From Bradyrhizobium forestalis (GTDB taxonomy: Bacteria; Pseudomonadota; Alphaproteobacteria; Rhizobiales; Xanthobacteraceae), in NCBI RefSeq assembly GCF_002795245.1, contig NZ_PGVG01000019.1:78466-142465 (forward strand): a stretch of DNA of 64,000 nt, read 5' to 3'. The position numbers and the translations under genes were made by a program. Position 1 is the first letter of the stretch; each line of letters opens with the position of its first letter. A model generated the notes under the pieces. It was not told where the DNA came from. It saw only the letters and a list, made by a program, of their open reading frames with translations, and did no database searches. Shown here in pieces: positions 1-8,581 of this stretch.

Positions 1-3000
1 GCGAAGCCCGGGTTCTCGCGGATCACGCCGATGGTCTGATAGCCATCCATCTGCGGCATCATGATGTCCATCAGCACGATCGCGATCTCCGGATTGGATT
101 CGACCAGTGCCACCGCCTCGCTGCCGGTCGTCGCCGTCAGGACCTTCATGCCGCGTCGTTCCAGCACGCTCGACAGCGCGAATATGTTGCGGGCGTCGTC
201 GTCGACGAGCAGGGCCGTCTTGCCGATCAGGTCCTCGTCGGAACTGTTCAGCTTCTCCAGCATGCGCTGCTTCTCGATCGGCAGCTCCGTGATCACGCGG
301 TGCAGGAACAACGCAGTCTCGTCGAGCAGGCGTTCCGGCGATTCCACGCCCTTGACCACGATGCTGCGCGCCATGGTGTGGAGCTCGGCATCCTCCTCCG
401 CCGAGAGCTCGCGTCCGGTGAACACCACGACCGGGATGTTCGACAGCGCCTCGTCGTTGCGGATCTGGTCGAGCACCTCGAAGCCGCTCATGTCGGGCAG
501 CCTGAGGTCGAGCACCACGCAATCGCAGGGCTGCTCGCGCAGCGTCGAGAGCGCGCCGGCCCCGGTATCCGTAGCCAGGATCTCGATGTCGTCGTGGTGC
601 AGCAGCTCGCGGATCGAAAGCTGCTCGGCCTCGTTGTCCTCCACGATCAGCAGCCGCTTGCGTCGCGGCCGCGCATATTCCTTGATCTGCGTCAGTGCGG
701 CCGAGACGCCCTCGGTCGTCGTCGGCTTGTTGACGAAGGAGAACGCGCCGCGCGCCAGCGCATGCTGGCGGTCCTCGTCGAGCGTAATGATCTGCACGGG
801 GATGTGGCGGGTAAGCGGATTGTGCTTGAGCTGGCTCAGCACGGTCCAGCCGAGCATGTCGGGCAGGAACACGTCGAGCGAGACGGCGGTCGGCTGGTAC
901 TGCTTGGCCAGATCCAGCGCTTCGGCGCCGCGGGCGGCGATCAGAACCTTGAAGCCCTTGTCACGGGCCAGATCGACCAGCACGCGTGCATAGTGCGGAT
1001 CGTCCTCGACGATCAGGAGGATGGTGTCGCCGGGCTCGAGCTTGAGCCGGTCGTCTGGAAGCTGCTCGATGACGCGCTGCTGGTCGGGCGTGGCCGGCTG
1101 CAGCGCCGGCGGCTGGCCGTATTGCTGTGACGCCGGCGCGGCGCGCGGCGCGAGTGTCGGGCCGGAATATTTCAACGGCAGGTAAAGCGTGAACGACGAG
1201 CCCTTGCCCGGCGCGCTGCGCAGATGGATCTCGCCTCCGAGCAGGCTCGCGAGTTCGCGGCTGATCGCGAGCCCGAGCCCGGTGCCGCCATACTTTCGGC
1301 TGGTGCCGGCATCCGCCTGCTGGAACGCCTCGAAGATCAGCTTCTGCTTCTCCAGGGGAATGCCGATGCCGGTATCGGACACTTCGAAGGCGATCACGGC
1401 CGGCGCAGAGTTCAGCACCGGGTGATCGGTCCCCCAGCCGCCGACCGCGCCGGCGACCTTCAGGCGCACTTCGCCTTCGGCGGTGAACTTGAAGGCGTTG
1501 GAGAGCAGGTTCTTCAGGACCTGTTGCAGGCGCTTGGAGTCGGTGACGATGCTGCGCGGCAGGTTCGGATCGACGTCGATCTTGAACGACAGATTGCGGT
1601 TGTCTGCCTCGTGCCGGAACGGCCGGCCGACGGTCTCGAGCAGGTTCGCCGTCAGGATCTCCTCGGCGTCGACCGTCACCGTACCGGACTCGATCTTCGA
1701 GAGATCGAGAATGTCGCTGATGAGGTTGAGCAGGTCGGTGCCGGCGCCGTGGATGGTGCGGGCGAATTCGACCTGCTTGGCCGAGAGGTTGCCATCCGGG
1801 TTGTCGCTGAGCTGCTGCCCGAGGATCAGGATCGAGTTCAGCGGCGTGCGCAGCTCGTGGCTCATATTGGCGAGGAATTCGGACTTGTATTTCGAGGTCA
1901 GCGCGAGCTCGGTCGCCTTCTCCTCGAGCGCGCGGCGGGCCTGCTCGATCTCCTGGTTCTTGCGCTCGACTTCGACGTTGCGCTCGGCGAGCTGCTGCGC
2001 CTTCTGCTCGAGCTGGTCGTTGGTCTGCTGCAATTCGCGTTGCTGGGTCTGCAGCTCGCCGGCGAGCTGCTGCGACTGCTTGAGCAGACCTTCCGTCTGC
2101 ATCGTCGCCTCGATCGAATTGAGCACGATGCCGATGGAGTCGGTGAGCTGCTCCAGGAACGTCATCTGCGAGGTCGTGAAGGAGACGAGCGAGGCGAGCT
2201 CGATCACGGCCTTGACCTGGCCCTCGAACAGCACCGGCAGCACGACGAGGTTCTTTGGGGCGACGCGGAACAATGCGGAATTGATCGGCACCACGTCCGT
2301 CGGAATGTCCGCGACGACCCGCGGGCGCCTGTCGAGCGCGCACTGGCCAATCAGGCCCTCGCCGAATTGCAACACGCTTTGATAGGGATAGACGCCGTCG
2401 CTGGCATAAGAGGCGAGCAGCAGGAGCTGTGGATTGTCCTCGCTCTCGACCTGATAGATCACGCCGGTGTGGGCGTTTACCAGCGGCGACAGTTCGGTGA
2501 GCAGCAGCCGGCCCACTGTGGCGAGGTCGCGCTGGCCCTGCAGCATGTTGGTGAATTTGGCGAGATTGGTCTTCAGCCAGTCCTGCTCGGTGTTCACGTC
2601 CGTCGTGAGACGGAGGTTCGTGATCATCGTGTTGATGTTGTCCTTGAGCTCGGCGACCTCGCCGCGGGCGTCGACCTGGATCGACCGCGTCAGGTCGCCC
2701 TTGGTCACGGCGGTCGCGACTTCCGCGATCGCGCGCACCTGCGAGGTGAGGTTGGCCGCGAGAAGGTTGACGTTGCCGGTGAGGTCCTTCCAGGTGCCGG
2801 CGGCGCCGGGCACGTTGGCCTGGCCGCCGAGCCGGCCCTCGACGCCGACCTCGCGCGCCACCGACGTCACCTGATCGGCGAAGGTTGCGAGCGTCTCGGT
2901 CATGTTGTTGATGGTGTCGGCGAGGGCGGCGACCTCGCCGCGCGACTTCATCGTCAGGTTCTGCTTGAGGTCGCCGTTGGCGACTGCGGTCACCACCTTG

Positions 3001-6000
3001 ACGATGCCGCGCACCTGCTCGGTCAGGTTCGCAGCCATCAGGTTCACGGTGTCGGTGAGGTCCTTCCACGTACCTGCGACGCCGGGCACCTGGGCCTGGC
3101 CGCCCAACTTGCCTTCGGTGCCGACCTCGCGCGCCACGCGCGTCACTTCGCCGGCGAAGGCGTTGAGCTGGTCCACCATGGTGTTGATGGTGTTCTTCAG
3201 CTCGAGGATTTCGCCCTTCACGTCGACGGTGATCTTGCGCGAGAGGTCGCCGCGCGCGACCGCAGTAGTGACTTCGGCGATGTTGCGGACCTGGGTGGTG
3301 AGGTTCGCGGCGAGCAGGTTGACGTTGTCGGTGAGGTCCTTCCAGGTGCCGCCGACGCCGGGCACGACGGCCTGACCGCCGAGCCGGCCTTCGGTGCCGA
3401 CCTCGCGCGCGACGCGCGTCACTTCGGCGGCGAAGGAGCGGAGCTGCTCGACCATGGTGTTCAAGGTGTCCTTGAGCAGCAGGATCTCGCCGCGCACGTC
3501 CACCGTGATCTTCTTCGACAAGTCGCCGCCGGCGATCGCGGTCGCGACCTCGGCGATGTTGCGGACCTGGGCCGTGAGGTTCGAGGCCATGAAGTTGACG
3601 TTGTCGGTGAGATCCTTCCAGGTGCCGGCGACGCCGGGCACCTCGGCCTGGCCGCCGAGCTTACCTTCGGTGCCGACCTCGCGCGCCACGCGCGTCACTT
3701 CGCCGGCAAAACCGTTGAGCTGGTCCACCATGGTGTTGATGGTGTTCTTGAGCTCGAGGATTTCGCCCTTCACGTCGACGGTGATCTTGCGCGACAAGTC
3801 GCCACGCGCGACCGCGGTCGTCACTTCGGCGATGTTGCGAACCTGGGCGGTGAGGTTGCCGGCCATCGAGTTCACGCTGTCGGTGAGGTCCTTCCAGGTG
3901 CCGGCCACGCCGGGCACGTTGGCCTGACCGCCCAGGCGGCCTTCGGTGCCGACCTCGCGCGCCACGCGCGTCACCTCGCCCGCGAAGCGGTTGAGCTGGT
4001 CGACCATCGTGTTCAGCGTGTCCTTGAGCTGAAGGATCTCGCCGCGCACGTCCACCGTGATCTTGCGCGACAGGTCGCCGCCGGCGATCGCGGTCGCGAC
4101 TTCGGCGATGTTGCGGACCTGGGCGGTGAGGTTGCCCGCCATCGAGTTGACGCTGTCGGTCAAGTCCTTCCAGGTGCCGGCGACGCCGGGCACGCCGGCC
4201 TGGCCGCCGAGCTTGCCGTCGGTGCCAACCTCGCGGGCGACGCGCGTGACTTCGCCGGCGAAGGCGTTGAGCTGGTCCACCATGGTGTTGAGCGTTTCCT
4301 TCAGCTGAAGGATCTCGCCCGACACGTTCACCGTGATCTTCTTCGACAGATCGCCCTTGGCGACCGCGGTCGCGACCTCGGCGATGTTGCGGACCTGGCC
4401 GGTGAGGTTCGAGGCCATCGAGTTGACGCTGTCGGTGAGGTCCTTCCAGGTGCCGCCGACGCCGCGCACCACCGCCTGGCCGCCGAGCTTGCCTTCGGTG
4501 CCGACCTCGCGCGCCACGCGCGTGACTTCGCCGGCGAAGGCGTTGAGCTGGTCCACCATGGTGTTGATGGTGTCCTTCAGCTCCAGGATCTCGCCGCGCA
4601 CGTCCACGGTGATCTTCTTCGAGAGGTCGCCGCCGGCAACCGCCGTCGTCACCTCGGCGATGTTGCGGACCTGCGCGGTCAGGTTCGAGGCCATCGAGTT
4701 GACGCTCTCGGTCAGGTCCTTCCAGGTGCCGGCGACGCCGAGCACGTTGGCCTGGCCGCCGAGCCGCCCGTCGGTGCCGACCTCGCGGGCGACGCGCGTC
4801 ACTTCGCCGGCGAAGGCGTTGAGCTGGTCCACCATGGTGTTGAGCGTTTCCTTCAGCTGAAGGATCTCGCCCGAGACGTTCACCGTGATCTTCTTCGACA
4901 GGTCGCCGCTCGCGATGGCCGTTGCGACATCGGCGATGTTGCGGACCTGCGCGGTCAAGTTCGAGGCCATGAAGTTGACGTTGTCGGTGAGGTCCTTCCA
5001 GGTGCCGGCCACACCCGGCACCTGGGCCTGGCCGCCGAGCTTGCCCTCGGTGCCGACCTCGCGCGCCACGCGCGTCACTTCCGAAGCGAACGAGTTGAGC
5101 TGGTCCACCATGGTGTTGATGGTGTCCTTCAGCTCCAGGATCTCGCCGCGCACGTCCACCGTGATCTTGCGCGAGAGGTCGCCACGCGCCACGGCGGTCG
5201 TGACGTTGGCGATGTTGCGCACCTGCGCAGTCAGGTTGCCGCACATCGCGTTGACGGAATCGGTGAGATCTTTCCAGGTGCCGGCGACGCCCGGCACGAT
5301 CGCTTGGCCGCCGAGCTTGCCGTCGGTGCCGACCTCGCGCGCCACGCGCGTCACCTCGGAGGCGAAGGAGCGGAGCTGGTCCACCATCGTGTTGATGGCT
5401 TCCTTGAGCTGAAGGATCTCGCCGCGGACGTCGACCGTGATCTTCTTGGAAAGGTCGCCATTGGCGACCGCGATCGTCACCTCGGCGATGTTGCGAACCT
5501 GGTTGGTCAGGTTGTTCGCCATCGAGTTGACGCTCTCGGTCAGGTCCTTCCAGACGCCGGTCACCTCAGGCACCTGGGCCTGGCCGCCGAGCTTGCCCTC
5601 GGTGCCGACCTCGCGCGCGACGCGCGTCACCTCGGAGGTGAACACGCCGAGCTGCTTGATCATGGTGTTGACGATGGTCGCCGACTGCAAAAACTCGCCG
5701 CCGAGCGGACGGCCATCGACGTCGAGCTTGACCGTCTGGAGCAGGTCGCCTTGTGCGACGGCTGCGACTGCGCGCGTCACCTCGCGCGTCGGCCACAACA
5801 GGTCGTCGATCAGCGTGTTGACGGAACCTTCCATGTCGGCCCAGGAGCCTGAGGCGAGGCCGAACTTCACGCGCTGGCGGGTCTTGCCTTCGCGCCCCAC
5901 AACCTGGCCGACCAGCTCGAGTTGCTGCGCCATGCGCTGGTTGGCGGCGATGATTTCGTTAAGAGTGTCGGCAATCTTGCCGTCGATGCCGAGATAGTCG

Positions 6001-6149
6001 CCGCTCATGCGCACCGAAAAGTCACCGCTGCGCATCGCCTGCAAGGCGAGCAAAAGCTCTGCCCGGGAATCCGGCTCCGTACCGTTGGTTTTGGGCTTTG
6101 GGACGCGACGACCGGAGCGTGATGCAGTTCCGGGATCGAGGTCGCTCAT
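1..6149 (-). CDS. HAMP-array hybrid histidine kinase (3' end outside window)
   Basis: Large cytoplasmic hybrid sensor kinase. The ATG at 6149 opens a frame that stays open to the window edge, so at least 2049 residues are present and the C-terminus is missing. No signal peptide or membrane segment is seen. Order: divergent N-terminal HAMP-like part, then twelve near-identical 92-residue HAMP-type units (about residues 80-1200; DNA period exactly 276 bp from about 5663 to 2627), a GAF-like domain (about 1203-1346), a Gln/Glu-rich coiled coil, HisKA with MSHELRTPLN (phospho-His about 1431), HATPase with DTGIGIP and GTGLGLAIS, and receivers at about 1709, 1829 and 1976. The third has LMDIMMPQMDGY with its Asp near 2028 and is cut by the window edge. 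The family is common in Bradyrhizobium; ligand and partners are unknown. Poly-HAMP arrays are thought to relay signals along a helical rod. Confidence 0.95.
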   Translation of the reverse strand, partial: MSDLDPGTASRSGRRVPKPKTNGTEPDSRAELLLALQAMRSGDFSVRMSGDYLGIDGKIADTLNEIIAANQRMAQQLELVGQVVGREGKTRQRVKFGLASGSWADMEGSVNTLIDDLLWPTREVTRAVAAVAQGDLLQTVKLDVDGRPLGGEFLQSATIVNTMIKQLGVFTSEVTRVAREVGTEGKLGGQAQVPEVTGVWKDLTESVNSMANNLTNQVRNIAEVTIAVANGDLSKKITVDVRGEILQLKEAINTMVDQLRSFASEVTRVAREVGTDGKLGGQAIVPGVAGTWKDLTDSVNAMCGNLTAQVRNIANVTTAVARGDLSRKITVDVRGEILELKDTINTMVDQLNSFASEVTRVAREVGTEGKLGGQAQVPGVAGTWKDLTDNVNFMASNLTAQVRNIADVATAIASGDLSKKITVNVSGEILQLKETLNTMVDQLNAFAGEVTRVAREVGTDGRLGGQANVLGVAGTWKDLTESVNSMASNLTAQVRNIAEVTTAVAGGDLSKKITVDVRGEILELKDTINTMVDQLNAFAGEVTRVAREVGTEGKLGGQAVVRGVGGTWKDLTDSVNSMASNLTGQVRNIAEVATAVAKGDLSKKITVNVSGEILQLKETLNTMVDQLNAFAGEVTRVAREVGTDGKLGGQAGVPGVAGTWKDLTDSVNSMAGNLTAQVRNIAEVATAIAGGDLSRKITVDVRGEILQLKDTLNTMVDQLNRFAGEVTRVAREVGTEGRLGGQANVPGVAGTWKDLTDSVNSMAGNLTAQVRNIAEVTTAVARGDLSRKITVDVKGEILELKNTINTMVDQLNGFAGEVTRVAREVGTEGKLGGQAEVPGVAGTWKDLTDNVNFMASNLTAQVRNIAEVATAIAGGDLSKKITVDVRGEILLLKDTLNTMVEQLRSFAAEVTRVAREVGTEGRLGGQAVVPGVGGTWKDLTDNVNLLAANLTTQVRNIAEVTTAVARGDLSRKITVDVKGEILELKNTINTMVDQLNAFAGEVTRVAREVGTEGKLGGQAQVPGVAGTWKDLTDTVNLMAANLTEQVRGIVKVVTAVANGDLKQNLTMKSRGEVAALADTINNMTETLATFADQVTSVAREVGVEGRLGGQANVPGAAGTWKDLTGNVNLLAANLTSQVRAIAEVATAVTKGDLTRSIQVDARGEVAELKDNINTMITNLRLTTDVNTEQDWLKTNLAKFTNMLQGQRDLATVGRLLLTELSPLVNAHTGVIYQVESEDNPQLLLLASYASDGVYPYQSVLQFGEGLIGQCALDRRPRVVADIPTDVVPINSALFRVAPKNLVVLPVLFEGQVKAVIELASLVSFTTSQMTFLEQLTDSIGIVLNSIEATMQTEGLLKQSQQLAGELQTQQRELQQTNDQLEQKAQQLAERNVEVERKNQEIEQARRALEEKATELALTSKYKSEFLANMSHELRTPLNSILILGQQLSDNPDGNLSAKQVEFARTIHGAGTDLLNLISDILDLSKIESGTVTVDAEEILTANLLETVGRPFRHEADNRNLSFKIDVDPNLPRSIVTDSKRLQQVLKNLLSNAFKFTAEGEVRLKVAGAVGGWGTDHPVLNSAPAVIAFEVSDTGIGIPLEKQKLIFEAFQQADAGTSRKYGGTGLGLAISRELASLLGGEIHLRSAPGKGSSFTLYLPLKYSGPTLAPRAAPASQQYGQPPALQPATPDQQRVIEQLPDDRLKLEPGDTILLIVEDDPHYARVLVDLARDKGFKVLIAARGAEALDLAKQYQPTAVSLDVFLPDMLGWTVLSQLKHNPLTRHIPVQIITLDEDRQHALARGAFSFVNKPTTTEGVSAALTQIKEYARPRRKRLLIVEDNEAEQLSIRELLHHDDIEILATDTGAGALSTLREQPCDCVVLDLRLPDMSGFEVLDQIRNDEALSNIPVVVFTGRELSAEEDAELHTMARSIVVKGVESPERLLDETALFLHRVITELPIEKQRMLEKLNSSDEDLIGKTALLVDDDARNIFALSSVLERRGMKVLTATTGSEAVALVESNPEIAIVLMDIMMPQMDGYQTIGVIRENPGF
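2560..5900 (-). repeat. Tandem 276-bp coding repeats (HAMP array)
   Basis: The same phrase, encoding VNTMVDQL-like residues, recurs every 276 bp with no drift: near 2627, 2903, 3179, 3455, 3731, 4007, 4283, 4559, 4835, 5111, 5387 and 5663. That makes twelve units of 92 codons. Neighbouring units are very similar at DNA level, which suggests recent unit duplication or gene conversion. This region can expand, contract or be mis-assembled. Confidence 0.93.
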
Positions 6150-6333
6150 ACTGATTCCCCCGCAGGCGTCGGCCGAATCCGAGGCAAGACGCGTTTGGTC
6201 GAAATGAAATAGAGCGTCAGCCAAATTCGAAATCAAGCGCCAAGGTGCAGCGCTAGGAAATGGAACCCGCTTTGCTCAGCCCGGCTAAAGTAACGATGAT
6301 CCTCCGGATTGGTTCCAAGCCACTCAGAAGGAA

Positions 6334-6537
6334 ATGCAATCGTGGGCCCGCCGCTCTGCCAGCCCGCAGGCGCAAACGCCGACCACCGGGACGGCCAGCC
6401 GATCGAATCCGAGCGGCAGCGGCACGTCATCTTCGGGCGGCAAGGACGACAATGGCGATGCGGGCCGTGACAGGATGCCGGAGAGCGACCGCACGGTGCG
6501 GCCGCAGAGCCAGCAACATCACCCGAACGACAAATAG
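6334..6537 (+). CDS. Possible small hydrophilic protein (67 aa)
   Basis: An open frame rich in Ser, Gly, Asp and Arg, ending KDDNGDAGRDRMPES and then a His/Gln-rich tail. Third codon positions are almost all G or C, as expected for coding DNA here. The purine-rich AGAAGGA lies only about two bases from the ATG, too close for an ordinary ribosome site. No domain is recognised. It could be a genuine small protein of the stress-type cluster that follows, or a chance frame between the kinase and the DUF4142 gene. Confidence 0.4.
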   Translation: MQSWARRSASPQAQTPTTGTASRSNPSGSGTSSSGGKDDNGDAGRDRMPESDRTVRPQSQQHHPNDK

Positions 6538-6541
6538 ACGG

Positions 6542-7060
6542 CTACTTGTCCGCCATGGTGCGCTCCGCGTCCCTGACCTGCGAGCGCAGCATCGGGAGCT
6601 GTTCGCGCGCGAACGCTGCGAGCGCTGTATTGTCGGGCGCCTTCAGATAGCGCTCAAGCAGGCTGATGATCGATTCGTATTCGGGAATCTGCGCGGCATA
6701 GAAGCTTCTGACGTAGGTTGGGCCATCCGACATTTCGGGCTCGACGAGGCTTGCGGTCGAGGATGTTGCTCTGCCGACGTGCAGTTCCGCGCCAATTGCC
6801 TTCTGGATCTCCTTCAGACTCTTGTCGCGCTTGGCCGCTTCCTCGGCGCGCAGGGCGGCGAGATTCTTCACCTCCGCATTGCCCTTGAGGTCGGTGTTCT
6901 CAAGAAGACCCTGTTGAAATCGGCTGAAATTGTAGACGCTGCCGATAACCTCAGCCGCCGTCGGTGACGGTTCGCCAAGCTTTCGCTCGCCGGTGCTGTC
7001 GGCAAGCGCCGCGGTGCTGATGAATGCCTGGATGATTACGGCAACAACTCGCATCGGCAT
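6542..7060 (-). CDS. DUF4142-like secreted protein
   Basis: 172 residues starting at the ATG at 7060 (TTG at 7063 and ATG at 7054 are alternatives). A short hydrophobic N-terminus, VVAVIIQAFISTAALA, looks like a signal peptide, so the product is probably periplasmic. The mature part is all-helical, with the ferritin-like pattern of DUF4142: an AEVIGSVYNFSRFQQGLLEN-type first helix, then an LRAEEAAKRDKSLKEIQKA helix, then YAAQIPEYESIISLLERYL. The usual His pairs of related bacterioferritin-like helices are weak, so metal binding is not supported. The gene ends just before a possible small plus-strand gene. DUF4142 proteins are often stress induced; the exact role is unknown. Confidence 0.72.
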   Translation of the reverse strand: MPMRVVAVIIQAFISTAALADSTGERKLGEPSPTAAEVIGSVYNFSRFQQGLLENTDLKGNAEVKNLAALRAEEAAKRDKSLKEIQKAIGAELHVGRATSSTASLVEPEMSDGPTYVRSFYAAQIPEYESIISLLERYLKAPDNTALAAFAREQLPMLRSQVRDAERTMADK

Positions 7061-7147
7061 CAATGACGAACGACGTGCGAAGTTCCCCGAGCATTACGAT
7101 CCGGTAAGCGGGTTGCGGCGCGAGAGTTCCGTCCCCACGTCCCCCAC

Positions 7148-7345
7148 ATGAAACAGTCTGACATCTTCAGGGATAACGCCGACAACTGTCTTCAGCTTGC
7201 CGAGCGAGCCGACGGACAACCCGCGCACAAGCGTTATTCGCGCATGGCCGAAGCCTGGTTGGCGCTCGCGAACGAGCAGGATTGGCTCGATGGCGAAATC
7301 CCGCCCGTTTCGCTCCACATTGCTGCCCCGAAGCGAGGCGTGTGA
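7148..7345 (+). CDS. Small conserved hypothetical protein (65 aa)
   Basis: The product begins MKQSDIFRDNADNCLQLAER and ends with the block AEAWLALANEQDWLDGEI. Many short rhizobial proteins share this plan (ENAENC-LAE at the start, AWLALAxEQDWLDG at the end), so this looks like a real member of that paralogous family. It is helical, cytoplasmic and has no known domain. No clear Shine-Dalgarno precedes the ATG. The function is unknown. Confidence 0.75.
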   Translation: MKQSDIFRDNADNCLQLAERADGQPAHKRYSRMAEAWLALANEQDWLDGEIPPVSLHIAAPKRGV

Positions 7346-7448
7346 ATCCACGTGTGAGACCGCGCTCACGGAAGGCAAGCAACTGATTTGGGATCATCCG
7401 GGAACCGTCGATCGCGTCGATTTCCAGTTTCAGAAGGAGGTTTTGGCG

Positions 7449-7580
7449 ATGGCTCCACGTCTGGCTCTTCTTTCCCTCATTCTCGCCTTTGGCGTCTCGG
7501 TCGCGTTCGCGACAGTGACGACGGTGCGGCAGGTTCATCTCGAGAACGCATCTGCTGCTGTCCACGCGGCGCGCAGTTAG
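7449..7580 (+). CDS. Short membrane or secreted peptide (43 aa)
   Basis: The ATG at 7449 lies eight bases after a perfect AAGGAGG (7434-7440), the strongest ribosome site in this part of the window. The peptide is 43 residues: MAPR, then a hydrophobic run LALLSLILAFGVSVAFA, then a short polar tail ending HAARS. It is either a cleaved secreted peptide or a single-pass membrane peptide. It is too short for usual gene calls and has no recognisable family. The ribosome site is the main argument that it is real. Confidence 0.65.
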   Translation: MAPRLALLSLILAFGVSVAFATVTTVRQVHLENASAAVHAARS

Positions 7581-7589
7581 CGCTACATC

Positions 7590-7614
7590 GGAACATTCGA
7601 GGCCGCAGTGCGTA
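7590..7614 (+). promoter_or_regulatory. Candidate EcfG-type promoter
   Basis: GGAAC (7590-7594), 16 bases, then CGTA (7611-7614). The alphaproteobacterial general-stress sigma factor EcfG recognises GGAAC with 16-17 bases to CGTT, so there is one mismatch. It lies about 40 bases before the ATG of the small hydrophilic gene at 7651. Confidence 0.45.
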
Positions 7615-7650
7615 AGCGCTCCGAGACACCAGGTGAAGCGAGAGTCCATC

Positions 7651-7854
7651 ATGGCCCATTCCGACCAAGGCATCGTCAAGGACAAGCGTGCGGAGGAGCA
7701 GCCGCGCGACAAGCAGCGTGCACAGTCCGTGCACAAGACGGATCCGAAAGGCTCGCCCTCGCGCGAAGCGACGCGCGATCCCAGGCTGAACGACAATAGC
7801 AAGACGCCAGGATCCGGCGTGATGCCGGACGGCTCGAGCGACGCGACAGGCTAG
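7651..7854 (+). CDS. Small hydrophilic stress-type protein (67 aa)
   Basis: The start ATG at 7651 gives MAHSDQGIVKDKRAEEQP; an upstream in-frame GTG-type start is less likely. The product is almost entirely charged and polar, with Pro and Gly, ending PGSGVMPDGSSDATG, and is predicted to be disordered. Such small hydrophilin-like proteins are typical of the Bradyrhizobium stress regulon, which agrees with the GGAAC-type promoter candidate just upstream. No domain is known. Confidence 0.7.
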   Translation: MAHSDQGIVKDKRAEEQPRDKQRAQSVHKTDPKGSPSREATRDPRLNDNSKTPGSGVMPDGSSDATG

Positions 7855-7992
7855 TTCTCACGAGGAACGAATTCCCGCGAAGAGTCGGCGGATTGCTTTC
7901 GGTTGTCATGCCCCCGGTGCGCCGGAAGCAATCTCCAAGGACGGTCCTGGCACCCCGTGCCGGGGCCGTTTGCTTGTGGAAGGGGCTTCGCG

Positions 7993-8241
7993 TCAGCCGC
8001 CGCTGCCGCTCTCCGGATCCCCCTGAGTATGTCCGTCAGGCCCGCGGCCGAACACGCCGAAGCTGCTTGACTTCACGCCGGCGGCGGCATCGACGCCCAC
8101 AGCGGCCAGTCCGAACTTGAGGAGCTCGCGGACTGCTGCCGCCCGCGTCGGCATGCGGTGTTTGAACCGGAAATCGTCAATGGCGGCCAACTCTTCCGGC
8201 GAGAGCATGACCTGAAGGCGCTCGGCGCGAAGGTCGTTCAT
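7993..8241 (-). CDS. Ribbon-helix-helix transcriptional regulator
   Basis: 82 residues from the ATG at 8241; a GTG three codons upstream (8250) is possible. The core ERLQVMLSPEELAAIDDFRF followed by KHRMPTRAAAVRELLKFGL is the classic beta-strand then two-helix RHH (Arc/CopG) fold, so it should bind DNA as a dimer. A Gly/Ser-rich tail of about 30 residues follows. No toxin gene adjoins, so it is probably not an antitoxin. It stands divergent from the small gene at 8414, and the shared 172-base gap holds four copies of TTGAGTA, a natural candidate operator. Confidence 0.8.
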   Translation of the reverse strand: MNDLRAERLQVMLSPEELAAIDDFRFKHRMPTRAAAVRELLKFGLAAVGVDAAAGVKSSSFGVFGRGPDGHTQGDPESGSGG

Positions 8242-8255
8242 GGCGATCACGCAGA

Positions 8256-8334
8256 TTGAGTAGGTTGAGTAGTTTACTCAACGAACCAACTTGGCGGGAG
8301 TTCCGCCAGAGTCGGCAAACTCTCCAATTGAGTA
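8256..8334. promoter_or_regulatory. TTGAGTA box array, candidate operator
   Basis: Four copies of one heptamer: TTGAGTA at 8256-8262, 8265-8271 and 8328-8334, and its inverse TACTCAA at 8275-8281. The second and third form a palindrome with a 3-base centre, and the first repeats the second at a 9-base step. The array lies just upstream of the RHH gene in a locally AT-rich gap. RHH dimers often bind short repeated boxes in their own promoter. Confidence 0.6.
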
Positions 8335-8413
8335 AAAATATATAGCGTAATCAATGGGTTATATTTGAAACGTATCCTGCCATGGTGCATTTCTCCCCGA
8401 AAGGGAGAGAGGC

Positions 8414-8581
8414 ATGACGGACGAAGTCAGGTTACCTCGCAAGCTTTCCGAAGAGCCCGAAGCGCCCGAGCCGGTGCGGCCAAGCCATCAGAAGGTCATC
8501 GATGAAGTCGAACGCTGGGCCAACAGCCCCGGCCTCAAGCCGCCGCAATCGCGGACTTCGACGCGGGCGAAAGCGAGCTAG
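8414..8581 (+). CDS. Small hydrophilic protein (55 aa)
   Basis: The ATG at 8414 follows a good AAGGGAGAGAGG ribosome site. The product starts MTDEVRLPRKLSEEPEAPEP and contains HQKVIDEVERWANSPGLKPP, then a basic Ser/Thr tail. It is charged and helical in the middle, with no known domain. It is transcribed away from the RHH gene across the TTGAGTA boxes and overlaps the end of the minus-strand membrane gene by four bases. The ribosome site and coding character support it; the role is unknown. Confidence 0.7.
   Translation: MTDEVRLPRKLSEEPEAPEPVRPSHQKVIDEVERWANSPGLKPPQSRTSTRAKAS

Noticed and set aside
961..5244. Minus-strand Arg/Gly/His-rich frames inside the kinase gene
   Set aside because: They are in a different phase from the kinase frame, have low-complexity composition and no domains.
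1224..5852. 1542-codon open frame on the plus strand opposite the HAMP array
   Set aside because: It is the mirror of the kinase repeats. The minus-strand frame gives clear HAMP, HisKA, HATPase and receiver motifs, while this one gives only repetitive Asp/Val/Leu text and no ribosome site.
2560..5900. Regular 276-bp repeats as a CRISPR-like array
   Set aside because: The units are contiguous, coding and 276 bp long, without short repeats and spacers, and they translate to a known domain.
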